The notes beneath the pieces are model-generated. The model made no database searches and was not told where the DNA came from. It saw only the letters and a program-made list of their open reading frames with translations. A stretch of DNA of 11,800 bases from an uncultured Alphaproteobacteria bacterium (GTDB lineage: Bacteria > Pseudomonadota > Alphaproteobacteria > Caulobacterales > Hyphomonadaceae). Shown in pieces: positions 1 to 6,593 of this stretch (position 1 is the first letter of the stretch; the number at the start of each line of letters is the position of its first letter). The DNA lies in assembly GCA_903831485.1 (NCBI GenBank), contig CAIKXW010000091.1, positions 1-11,800 on the forward strand, read 5' to 3'. The position numbers and the translations under genes are program-made.

Positions 1-1097
1 CCGCCGCCATTTCGCATGGACTGGCGCAGGTCGAAATAGTGCGCCTCGCGGATGGGGCCATTGGTGGCGAGCACGCGGTCGACGAAGGCTTTCGCGCGGG
101 GCGTTTCCTCGACCTCGTGCGGGAGGACCAGGGCCATGACGCCGGAGGGCAGCGTGAGGATCTGCGAATTGAAGAGATACGACTTCACGGCTTCCGGGAG
201 CGTGAGTTCGTCCTCAGCGGCTTCGAGCAGAACCGGCTCAAAGCCCTTCGCGGCGCATGTGCGCTTGAGGGTTTCGAGAAGGGCGTCGCGTTGTTCGAAG
301 GCGTTCGCATGGAACAGCAGCGCCGGGCCGTTGGACACGGCCACGACATCATTGTGGAAGGCGCCGCCATCGATCGCGGCTTTCGACTGCTGGGTGAGCA
401 GCGCGCCGCCACCGGTCCATAGGTCATGCTGGGTGGCGACGATGTGGCTGGCTTCCATCGCCTGTCGCGCGCTGAAGCCGCCCTGCCCGTCCTTGGCGAA
501 GGCGGACTTGCCGTAGACAAAGATCTCAAGGCCACGTTCGCCATGCGATGGCGCAAGGCGGCAGTGGTTGGCTGCGCCTTCGTCGCCGAAGGTGTGGAAG
601 GGGACCGCGTCGTGAACAGTGAAGTGTTTCTGGTCTGCGAAGATTGCGCGGAGAACGCGCGTGGTGGTTTCGACTTCGAGCGAGCGGTGAAAGTGGGATG
701 ACAGGTTGGCGGGGGTGAAGTGGACCTTGCCATCGCCTGTGTCGGCTGACGGCGAGACGGTCGCGGCGTTGGCGGTCCACATGCAGGACGCGGACGAGAC
801 GTTCGCGAGAAGCAGCGGATTGGCGCGCGCGGCGGTTGCGATGACCGTGGCGTCCGTGCCGGTGAAGCCCATCTTGCGAAGGCTGGGGACGTGCGGGCGC
901 TCCTGCGGAGGCAGAGCGCCCTGCACCAATCCCATGCGCAGGAGCGCGCGCATCTTGGAGAGGCCCTGCAAGGCTGCTTCGCGCGGGTTGGAGACTTTTC
1001 CCTCGTTGCTGGCGGACGCAAGGTTGCCTTGCGCGAGGCCGCCATAATTGTGGGTCGGGCCGACGAGGCCGTCGAAATTGACTTCTATCGCGCTCAT
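1..1097 (-). CDS. astB: N-succinylarginine dihydrolase, 3' end missing
   Basis: Second enzyme of the AST arginine-degradation pathway: it hydrolyses N2-succinylarginine to N2-succinylornithine, releasing CO2 and two ammonia, in the cytoplasm. The 365 codons in view begin MSAIEVNFDGLVGPTHNYGG, the hallmark AstB N-terminus, and keep register with E. coli AstB (447 residues): Asn110, Glu173 in GDEGAANH and His248 in FHNDVVAVSN match known active-site residues. The visible part ends at MRNGG, a few residues before the expected GPAC, so the catalytic cysteine and about 80 further residues lie beyond position 1. The gene is uninterrupted in the visible part. The ATG at 1097 overlaps the astD stop by four bases (ATGA), which fixes the start and suggests translational coupling. 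Identification is close to certain; only the C-terminus cannot be judged. Confidence 0.96.
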   Translation of the reverse strand, partial: MSAIEVNFDGLVGPTHNYGGLAQGNLASASNEGKVSNPREAALQGLSKMRALLRMGLVQGALPPQERPHVPSLRKMGFTGTDATVIATAARANPLLLANVSSASCMWTANAATVSPSADTGDGKVHFTPANLSSHFHRSLEVETTTRVLRAIFADQKHFTVHDAVPFHTFGDEGAANHCRLAPSHGERGLEIFVYGKSAFAKDGQGGFSARQAMEASHIVATQHDLWTGGGALLTQQSKAAIDGGAFHNDVVAVSNGPALLFHANAFEQRDALLETLKRTCAAKGFEPVLLEAAEDELTLPEAVKSYLFNSQILTLPSGVMALVLPHEVEETPRAKAFVDRVLATNGPIREAHYFDLRQSMRNGG

Positions 1098-2575
1098 GAT
1101 CTCAGCCCCACAATGGCTTCATCATCCTTCACGGCCCCGGGCGCGATGAGGCTGGCCATTGGCCATGCGGTGTAGTCGGCCGCGTAGTAGCCTGCCGGGC
1201 GGTGGTTGCCGGACTGGCCAACCCCGCCGAATGGGGCCGCGCCTGATGCGCCTGTGGTCTGGCGGTTCCAGTTGAGGACGCCGGCGCGGACTTCCGCCTC
1301 GAAGCGGCTGAAAAGATCGGCGCTGTCCGAGATGAGGCCGGCGGCGAGGCCGAAGCGGGTGTTGTTGGCTTCGTCAAGCGCTGCTTCGAAGTCGGTGACG
1401 CGGATGACCTGCAGCAGTGGGCCAAAGGTTTCTTCGTCGCGGCGCTCGGGCAGCGCGGTGACGTCGATCAGGCCGGGCGAGAGATAGGCGGGGCCGAGGG
1501 CAAGCTGCCTCGAATCGCGGATGGCGACGCCGCCGTTGCGGAGCCATTCGGTTTGCGTGGCGAGGACCTGGCTTGCTGCGTGCGCCGAGATCAGGGGGCC
1601 GATGAAGGGCTGCGGCTGGGCGTCAGGCTTGTCGACAGTGAGGCGGTCGATCAGCGAGGTGAGCGCGTCGAGGACTGCGTTGCCCTCCTCACCAGCCTTC
1701 AGGATCAGGCGGCGGGAGCATGTGCAGCGCTGGCCCGACGTGATGTAGGCGGATTTGACGATCAGCTTCGCGGTGGACTGCAGGTCGGCTGCGTCCCACA
1801 CCACCAGCGGATTGTTGCCGCCGAGTTCGAGCGCGACGATCTTCTCGAGTTTGCCGCCAAGCGCGCGGTGGATCGCCCTGCCCGCCGGCACGCCGCCGGT
1901 GAAGAGGATGCCGTGGACGTTGTCATGCGCGACGAGTTGCTCGGCAGGCGCGCGGGCGCCGTGCACGAGATTGACGACGCCGGGCGGGATGCCGGCCTCT
2001 TCCCACAGACGGAGCGCAAATTCGGCGACTTCGGGCGTTTGCTCGGAAGGCTTGAAGATCACGGTGTTGCCGGCGATCAGCGCAGGCATGATGTGGCCGT
2101 TCGGCAGGTGCCCAGGAAAGTTGAACGGTCCGAGCACAGCCATCACGCCATGCGGGTGATGGCTGATGCGCGCGACGAAGGCGCCGGCGGGGGCTTCCTT
2201 CGTCGGCGTGCGTTCTTCGTAAGCCTTCACGGAGAGTTCGGCCTTGCCGACCATGGCTGCGGCTTCGGTGGCGGCGTCCCACAACGGCTTTCCGGTGGCG
2301 CGCGAGATGACGGCGGCCATGTCAGCCTTGCGCGCGTCGACCAGTTTCGCAAAGGCGCGGACGATAGCGATGCGCTCCGCTATGGGGCGGCGACGCCAGG
2401 CGGGGAGTGCGGCATTGGCCGCTGCAACGGCGCTGTTGACGTCCTCGTGGCTGGCTTCGTTGCCGCTCCAGGACGTCGAACCGTCAGCGGGCGAAATCGA
2501 CGTGAAGGAGGCGCCGCCGCCCATCTGCCAGCGGCCACCAATAAAGCATTCGCCGGTGAAGCTCGGGAGACTCAT
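1094..2575 (-). CDS. astD: N-succinylglutamate 5-semialdehyde dehydrogenase
   Basis: Fourth AST enzyme: NAD-dependent oxidation of N-succinylglutamate 5-semialdehyde to N-succinylglutamate. At 493 residues it has the normal length for an aldehyde dehydrogenase of the AstD type. Visible family marks are the oxyanion-hole Asn152 in LGPFNFPGHLPNGH, the FKPSEQTP stretch at 175-182 in the cofactor fold, the general base Glu250 in ALELGGNNPLVVW, and the nucleophile Cys284 in SGQRCTCSRR. LELGGNNPL followed by GQRCTCSRR is typical of AstD rather than of generic ALDHs. The usual FTGS of the NAD site reads FTGG here (226-229), a small departure that may be normal for this lineage. Its start overlaps the astA stop, and its stop overlaps the astB start, each by ATGA, so expression should be coupled along the operon. 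Confident call. Confidence 0.95.
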   Translation of the reverse strand: MSLPSFTGECFIGGRWQMGGGASFTSISPADGSTSWSGNEASHEDVNSAVAAANAALPAWRRRPIAERIAIVRAFAKLVDARKADMAAVISRATGKPLWDAATEAAAMVGKAELSVKAYEERTPTKEAPAGAFVARISHHPHGVMAVLGPFNFPGHLPNGHIMPALIAGNTVIFKPSEQTPEVAEFALRLWEEAGIPPGVVNLVHGARAPAEQLVAHDNVHGILFTGGVPAGRAIHRALGGKLEKIVALELGGNNPLVVWDAADLQSTAKLIVKSAYITSGQRCTCSRRLILKAGEEGNAVLDALTSLIDRLTVDKPDAQPQPFIGPLISAHAASQVLATQTEWLRNGGVAIRDSRQLALGPAYLSPGLIDVTALPERRDEETFGPLLQVIRVTDFEAALDEANNTRFGLAAGLISDSADLFSRFEAEVRAGVLNWNRQTTGASGAAPFGGVGQSGNHRPAGYYAADYTAWPMASLIAPGAVKDDEAIVGLRS

Positions 2576-3579
2576 GCGCGCGAGCCTTTCAGGCGGTAGA
2601 CCAGCACATCGTCGCCGTCGCCCGCCCCGATGCGGCGGAGGACTTCGGCAGGATCGTCCTCGCGGGCAAACTGCGTGACGGAGAACTGGCTGAGGCTGGG
2701 GTTAGCGATCAAGCCGACGTTGGGCCGCGAGCCGGACGTGAACTCGGAGCCTTTCATGCGCCGCGCTTCGCGGACAGTATCGAGATGATCGATGAAGGCC
2801 TCGACCGTGGGGCCCGCGTCGAAGATGTCGACCACGTCGTTGTAGCGGAAGCCCTGCGATTTCAGCATCGCAAGCGCGGGTTCCGCGTCCGGGTGCGGGC
2901 GCGCAATGACGTTGCGGGCTGCATCGGGCAACAGCGAGACATAGATCGGATAGCGCGGCATCAGGTCGGCGATGAAGCGGTGGTCGCGGGCGCTGAGCGT
3001 GTCGGCCTTGCGGTACTCCATGTGGAAGAATTTCGAGCCGACCGCGTCCCAGAACGGGGACGTGCCCGCTTCATCCGTGAAGCCGCGGATTTCCGCCATC
3101 GCCTTGGGACCGAAGCGGATCGGATCGGCTGCGATGAGCATCAGACGCGCGAAGGACAGCAACCGGCCACGGCCGCCGCCACGCGCCTTGCGCTCGATGA
3201 ACAGCGTGCCGAGTTCGCTGTCGCCGTGGTAGTCGTTCACGAGAAATAGCAGGTCGAGTTCGACCTTCACGCCGAGCTCCGGCGAGACCTTGGCGTCGCG
3301 CGAGATGCGGTAGGAATAGAATGGCCGCTCGACGCCGAGATTGGTGAAGATGCTCGCCGTGCCGAGGAGCTCGCCGTCCTCCTCCATCACAAGGAAGTAG
3401 CATTCGTTGTGCGGGGCAATCGAGGGACGGCCAAAGGCAGTGAGCGAGCGTTCGATGCGCGCGGCCATGGCGTCGCGAGAGGACGGCATGGTGAGCATGC
3501 CCAGATCGACACGCGCGATCATCGCCGCGAGATTCTCGAGGTCGTTGCGGTTGGCCGGGCGAACGATCGCTTTACTCAT
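2572..3579 (-). CDS. astA: Arginine N-succinyltransferase
   Basis: First AST enzyme: transfers succinyl from succinyl-CoA to the alpha-amino group of L-arginine and so commits arginine to succinylated breakdown. The 335-residue length fits AstA (about 340). The N-terminus (IVRPANRNDLENLAAMI) is the GNAT-like start of the family. DRDGE-like acceptor-side sequence appears as EEDGELLGTASIF at 66-78, followed by the PFYSYRI segment at 86-92. ARPHPDAEPALAMLK carries His229, at the same position as the proposed proton-donor histidine of E. coli AstA, and is followed by GFRYNDVVDIFDAGPTVEA. There is one AstA, not the paired AruF/AruG subunits of pseudomonads. The ATG at 3579 lies 9 bases after the upstream Yip1-family gene, with a GGGAG inside that gene's 3' end as a possible, somewhat distant, ribosome site. 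The TGA overlaps the astD ATG. Confidence 0.95.
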   Translation of the reverse strand: MSKAIVRPANRNDLENLAAMIARVDLGMLTMPSSRDAMAARIERSLTAFGRPSIAPHNECYFLVMEEDGELLGTASIFTNLGVERPFYSYRISRDAKVSPELGVKVELDLLFLVNDYHGDSELGTLFIERKARGGGRGRLLSFARLMLIAADPIRFGPKAMAEIRGFTDEAGTSPFWDAVGSKFFHMEYRKADTLSARDHRFIADLMPRYPIYVSLLPDAARNVIARPHPDAEPALAMLKSQGFRYNDVVDIFDAGPTVEAFIDHLDTVREARRMKGSEFTSGSRPNVGLIANPSLSQFSVTQFAREDDPAEVLRRIGAGDGDDVLVYRLKGSRA

Positions 3580-3588
3580 GGCGCTGGC

Positions 3589-4725
3589 TTAGCTCCCGGC
3601 GGCGAACTGCGCCAGAGTCTCCTGCCCGAAGACTTCCACCGCGGCGCGAAGATCCTGCGGGCTGACGCCGCGGCCCGTGGCGCGAACATAAAAGCGATCC
3701 TCGACGAGGCGGCCATAGCTGCCCGATTGGGCGGCCTCGTTCCAGTCCTCGACGATGATGGCGTCTCCGGCGCGCCGACGGCGGGAGTAACCGTCGGCGG
3801 TCTCGCGGTCGAATTCCGATGTCGAGACGCCGCCGAAACCGATCACCTGCGCGATCGAGGGCGAGTAGACGATCTGGAGCGAGAGGCTAGTGGCGCCGCC
3901 GCGGTACTCGGCTTCGAGGCGAACGGTGCGCTGGCCCGGCTGGCCTGTACGCTCGACGCCGGCGGCGACGCGGTCGAGGCCGGCAAGCTGCGCGGGGGCT
4001 GCGCCGCGCAGGTCGCCATTGCTCACCTGCCCGCCGCCACCCGGACGGAGCACGCCGGCGGAATCGGGCGGCGCTGCGTCAGGGCCGCGGAGCACGGGCG
4101 CGTCGGACTCTTCAAGGAATTGCAGGCGAGGGAATTGCGGGAAGGGATTGCCCGTGGGGCCGGCGACGAGCATCGCCGCCATGCCGACGACCAGCGCCAC
4201 GCCGATCGCGGCGAAGATCGCGACGATGGAGTAGTTCACCGCCGACTTCGGCGGCGGGTGCATAACGCGGGGGACGCCGAGAAACAGCAGGTAGAGGCTG
4301 TAGCTGGCGCCAAGTAGCGCAAAGACCTGCAGCGCGGGCCAGGCTGCGAGCACGCCGGCCACCATGGCGGCGGTTATCGAATAGGCCGAAACCTTGAAGG
4401 CCTGCCGGTAGCTGCGCTCCGCCCCGAAGCGTGGGGCGAGCCAGTTGATGATGTGCCCGAATATGAACACAGCTGCGATGGTGAGGACGAAGAACAAGAC
4501 TGCGGAAAGAACAACGCCAACGACTGGCGCGCGATACCAGTCGCCGCCCGCCTGCACGCCGACGACATACAGGGCGATAAAGATCGCGCCGGTGGGGATC
4601 GCGGCCAGCGGGGCGACGTAGCGAAGCGTCAGGCGGCGCGGGTCGGCCTCCTCGCGGTCGATCTGCTCCCAGGCGGGTCCCGGCGTGAGGAGCAGGGTCT
4701 TCACCCGTGCGATCAACGCGAGCAT
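3589..4725 (-). CDS. Yip1-family membrane protein with long C-terminal tail
   Basis: A 378-residue membrane protein that resembles the bacterial Yip1/YIPF domain family; its biochemical role is unknown. The N-terminus (ARVKTLLLTPGPAWEQIDREE, residues 5-25, described in part) is the usual lead-in of such proteins, followed by about five hydrophobic segments near 34-57, 67-93, 112-128, 131-150 and 165-189. After the last helix comes a Pro/Gly-rich linker (about 190-265) and a soluble domain of roughly 110 residues (266-378) that I do not recognise. The ATG at 4725 was chosen because the protein turns Yip1-like exactly there; reading back to 4932 would add 69 arginine-rich residues of non-coding look and run into the divergent transporter gene. 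It is probably the first gene of the ast operon (9 bases before astA), but a metabolic link to arginine is only an inference from position. Confidence 0.72.
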   Translation of the reverse strand: MLALIARVKTLLLTPGPAWEQIDREEADPRRLTLRYVAPLAAIPTGAIFIALYVVGVQAGGDWYRAPVVGVVLSAVLFFVLTIAAVFIFGHIINWLAPRFGAERSYRQAFKVSAYSITAAMVAGVLAAWPALQVFALLGASYSLYLLFLGVPRVMHPPPKSAVNYSIVAIFAAIGVALVVGMAAMLVAGPTGNPFPQFPRLQFLEESDAPVLRGPDAAPPDSAGVLRPGGGGQVSNGDLRGAAPAQLAGLDRVAAGVERTGQPGQRTVRLEAEYRGGATSLSLQIVYSPSIAQVIGFGGVSTSEFDRETADGYSRRRRAGDAIIVEDWNEAAQSGSYGRLVEDRFYVRATGRGVSPQDLRAAVEVFGQETLAQFAAGS

Positions 4726-4898
4726 GCGGGGGCCTTCAGGGTCATTTCGCCACCCTAGCCGGGTGCGCGGCCGTTTCAAATGCTTGCCGTTACGCGGAAT
4801 TTTGCGCAAAGCGACAATCCGGCCCACTGGCAAGTCGCGAGCGACATGTATATGGAAGCTGGAAACTTGCGAGTTTCTCCTCCGGACGGAGCCTCTGC
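4726..4898. promoter_or_regulatory. Divergent promoter region with inverted repeats
   Basis: This 173-base gap must hold the promoters of both the minus-strand ast operon and the plus-strand efflux gene. Visible symmetrical sequences are a perfect 10-base palindrome TTTGCGCAAA at 4801-4810, GTCGC-GA-GCGAC at 4834-4845, GAAACT-TGCG-AGTTTC at 4862-4877 and CTCCG-GA-CGGAG at 4880-4891. The last covers the ribosome site of the transporter and could be either an operator or a small RNA structure. I could not pick out a convincing -35/-10 pair on either strand. Binding by a TetR- or MarR-type repressor would be usual for a DHA2 efflux gene, but no regulator gene is present in the window. Confidence 0.4.
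4888..4891 (+). promoter_or_regulatory. Ribosome binding site that fixes the MFS start
   Basis: GGAG, seven bases before the ATG at 4899, is the best Shine-Dalgarno match in front of the transporter. It favours the 564-residue form over a longer reading from 4707 that would run across the divergent promoter and into the opposite gene. Confidence 0.6.
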
Positions 4899-6593
4899 AT
4901 GGACGCGGCCGCGACCCATGACCTGCCCTCAACCCACGAACCCGCCCGGCGCGAGCCGACGGCGGACGAGAAACGGCTGACCTTCTGGGCGCTGATGATC
5001 GTGTTCCTGTTGAGCGCGCTGGACCAGACCATCGTGTCCACCGCTATGCCGACGATCATCCAGCAACTCAACGGGCTGGAGCTCTATGCGTGGGTCACGA
5101 CGAGCTACCTGCTCACCTCGACGGTGATGGTGCCGATCTGGGGGAAGCTGGGCGATCTCTACGGCCGAAAGCTGATTCTGCTGATCGGCATCGCGATCTT
5201 CATCGGGGGTTCGGCGCTGTGCGGACTTGCGGGGGAGTTTGGGGACCTGCCGCTGCTCGGCGATGGGATGATGCAGCTGATCATCTTCCGTGGCATTCAG
5301 GGCATTGGCGGCGGCGCGCTGTTCACCACCGCCTTCGCAACCATCGGCGACCTCTTCCCGCCGCGTGAGCGCGGAAAGTATGCCGGCATGTTCGGCGCCG
5401 TGTTTGGGCTCGCCAGCGTGGTGGGGCCGATCGTCGGCGGATACTTCACGGACAACGGTACGACGACGATTGCAGGCATGGAGATCGCGGGCTGGCGGTG
5501 GTGCTTCTACATCAACCTGCCGACGTCGCTGATCGCGCTGGCGATGATCTGGTACAAGATGCCGAACCTCGGCCACACGGGCGGCGGCAAGATCGACTGG
5601 TTTGGCGGCTTGTTCGTGGTGATTTCGATCGGCGCGCTGATGCTGGCGCTGACGATGGGGAATGAGAGCGGCTGGCTGCACCCCGATGTGCTGACCCTGT
5701 TAGCGATGTCGATCGCGACGGGAGCGGTATTCATCTGGATCGAGAGCAAGGTTCCCGAGCCCATCCTGCCGTTGGCGCTGTTCAAGATACGCGCCTTCTC
5801 GACGACGACGATCGCATCGTTCGTGATCGCCATGGCCTTCATGGGAACGGTCATCTACATGCCGCTCTACCTGCAACTGGGGCTGGGATTCCAGGCAACC
5901 AACAGCGGGCTCCTTCTTCTGCCCTTGATGGCGGGGCTGATCATCGCGGCGACGCTGTCGGGCCGCTATGTGACCAAGACCGGCAAGTACAAGGGCATGA
6001 TGATCGGCGGCGCCGTGCTGCAGTTTATCGGCATCCTGCTGATGTCGCAGCTTGGACCGGACGCACAGGAATGGGACGTGATCTGGCGGCTGTTCGTGCT
6101 CGGCGTGGGGCTTGGTCCCTCGCAGAGCCTCTTCAACATGGTCTCGCAGAGCGCAGCGCCCATGCGCCAGATCGGCGTGGCGACATCGACCACCATGTTC
6201 CTGCGCCAGTGCGGCGGCATGATTGGCGTGTCCATCTTCGGCGCTCTCCTGCTGGCGCACATTTCGGACTCCATCGGCAAGCTCATGCCTGGCGCGAAGG
6301 TCGATCTCGGCGACATGCAGCGCATGGCGCTGATGGCATCCGAGACCGGCGCGCCCGTGCCGGCGGGTATGCAGGATTTCATCGCCAAGGCCATCTCGGA
6401 TGCGATGAGCTACATCTTCATGGGCAGCCTGCTCATCGTGGCGGTGGCGTTCGTGGCGATCCTGTTCATCCCGACGATCACATTGCGCGGACGCGGTCCG
6501 GGAGCGGCGGAAGCGGGTGCCGACCTGTCCCCGACGGTTGCACCAACCGACGCCGCCGGCGCGAAGGCCGTGGGCCGGGGCGAAGCAGTCTAG
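4899..6593 (+). CDS. DHA2-family (EmrB/QacA-type) MFS drug efflux transporter
   Basis: A 564-residue inner-membrane proton antiporter expected to have 14 transmembrane helices. Signature motifs are clear: LDQTIVSTAMPTI (41-53, motif D1 with its membrane-embedded acid Asp42), GKLGDLYGRK (82-91, motif A), RGIQGIGGGA (131-140, motif B) and GLASVVGPIVGG (170-181, the antiporter motif C), then WRWCFYINLP (199-208), typical of the DHA2 group. The N-terminal 25 residues are a polar cytoplasmic tail; the C-terminal 35 or so are Ala/Gly/Pro-rich and probably disordered. Substrates cannot be read from sequence; relatives export lipophilic drugs, dyes or metabolites. No membrane-fusion protein (EmrA) or outer-membrane partner is adjacent, so it may work alone. 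It is monocistronic here, divergent from the ast operon, and its TAG overlaps the TAG of the convergent gene. Confidence 0.93.
   Translation: MDAAATHDLPSTHEPARREPTADEKRLTFWALMIVFLLSALDQTIVSTAMPTIIQQLNGLELYAWVTTSYLLTSTVMVPIWGKLGDLYGRKLILLIGIAIFIGGSALCGLAGEFGDLPLLGDGMMQLIIFRGIQGIGGGALFTTAFATIGDLFPPRERGKYAGMFGAVFGLASVVGPIVGGYFTDNGTTTIAGMEIAGWRWCFYINLPTSLIALAMIWYKMPNLGHTGGGKIDWFGGLFVVISIGALMLALTMGNESGWLHPDVLTLLAMSIATGAVFIWIESKVPEPILPLALFKIRAFSTTTIASFVIAMAFMGTVIYMPLYLQLGLGFQATNSGLLLLPLMAGLIIAATLSGRYVTKTGKYKGMMIGGAVLQFIGILLMSQLGPDAQEWDVIWRLFVLGVGLGPSQSLFNMVSQSAAPMRQIGVATSTTMFLRQCGGMIGVSIFGALLLAHISDSIGKLMPGAKVDLGDMQRMALMASETGAPVPAGMQDFIAKAISDAMSYIFMGSLLIVAVAFVAILFIPTITLRGRGPGAAEAGADLSPTVAPTDAAGAKAVGRGEAV

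Noticed and set aside
185..1045. Minus-strand 286-residue frame in the astB region
   Set aside because: It is in a shifted frame relative to the true astB reading, which is open from 1097 to the window end and matches AstB residue by residue. The shifted frame is Arg/Ser/Pro-rich noise.
226..1097. Possible frameshift or decay in astB, because its reading is open off the window edge
   Set aside because: Translating from 1097 gives an unbroken 365-codon AstB with Asn110, Glu173 and His248 in place; it is only cut by the window.
1553..2599. Long plus-strand reading frame (348 residues) opposite astD
   Set aside because: It lies wholly antisense to a well-matched aldehyde dehydrogenase, is rich in Arg, Asp, Gly and His, and has no recognisable motif. 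It is a by-product of GC-rich codon use.
4707..4898. N-terminal extension of the MFS gene to 4707
   Set aside because: It would overlap the opposite gene's start and the promoter region, lacks the polar tail expected before helix 1, and the GGAG-supported ATG at 4899 is clearly better.
4726..4932. N-terminal extension of the Yip1-family gene back to 4932
   Set aside because: The added 69 residues are Arg-rich and not Yip1-like, they would cover the divergent promoter and the start of the transporter, and a better start exists at 4725.
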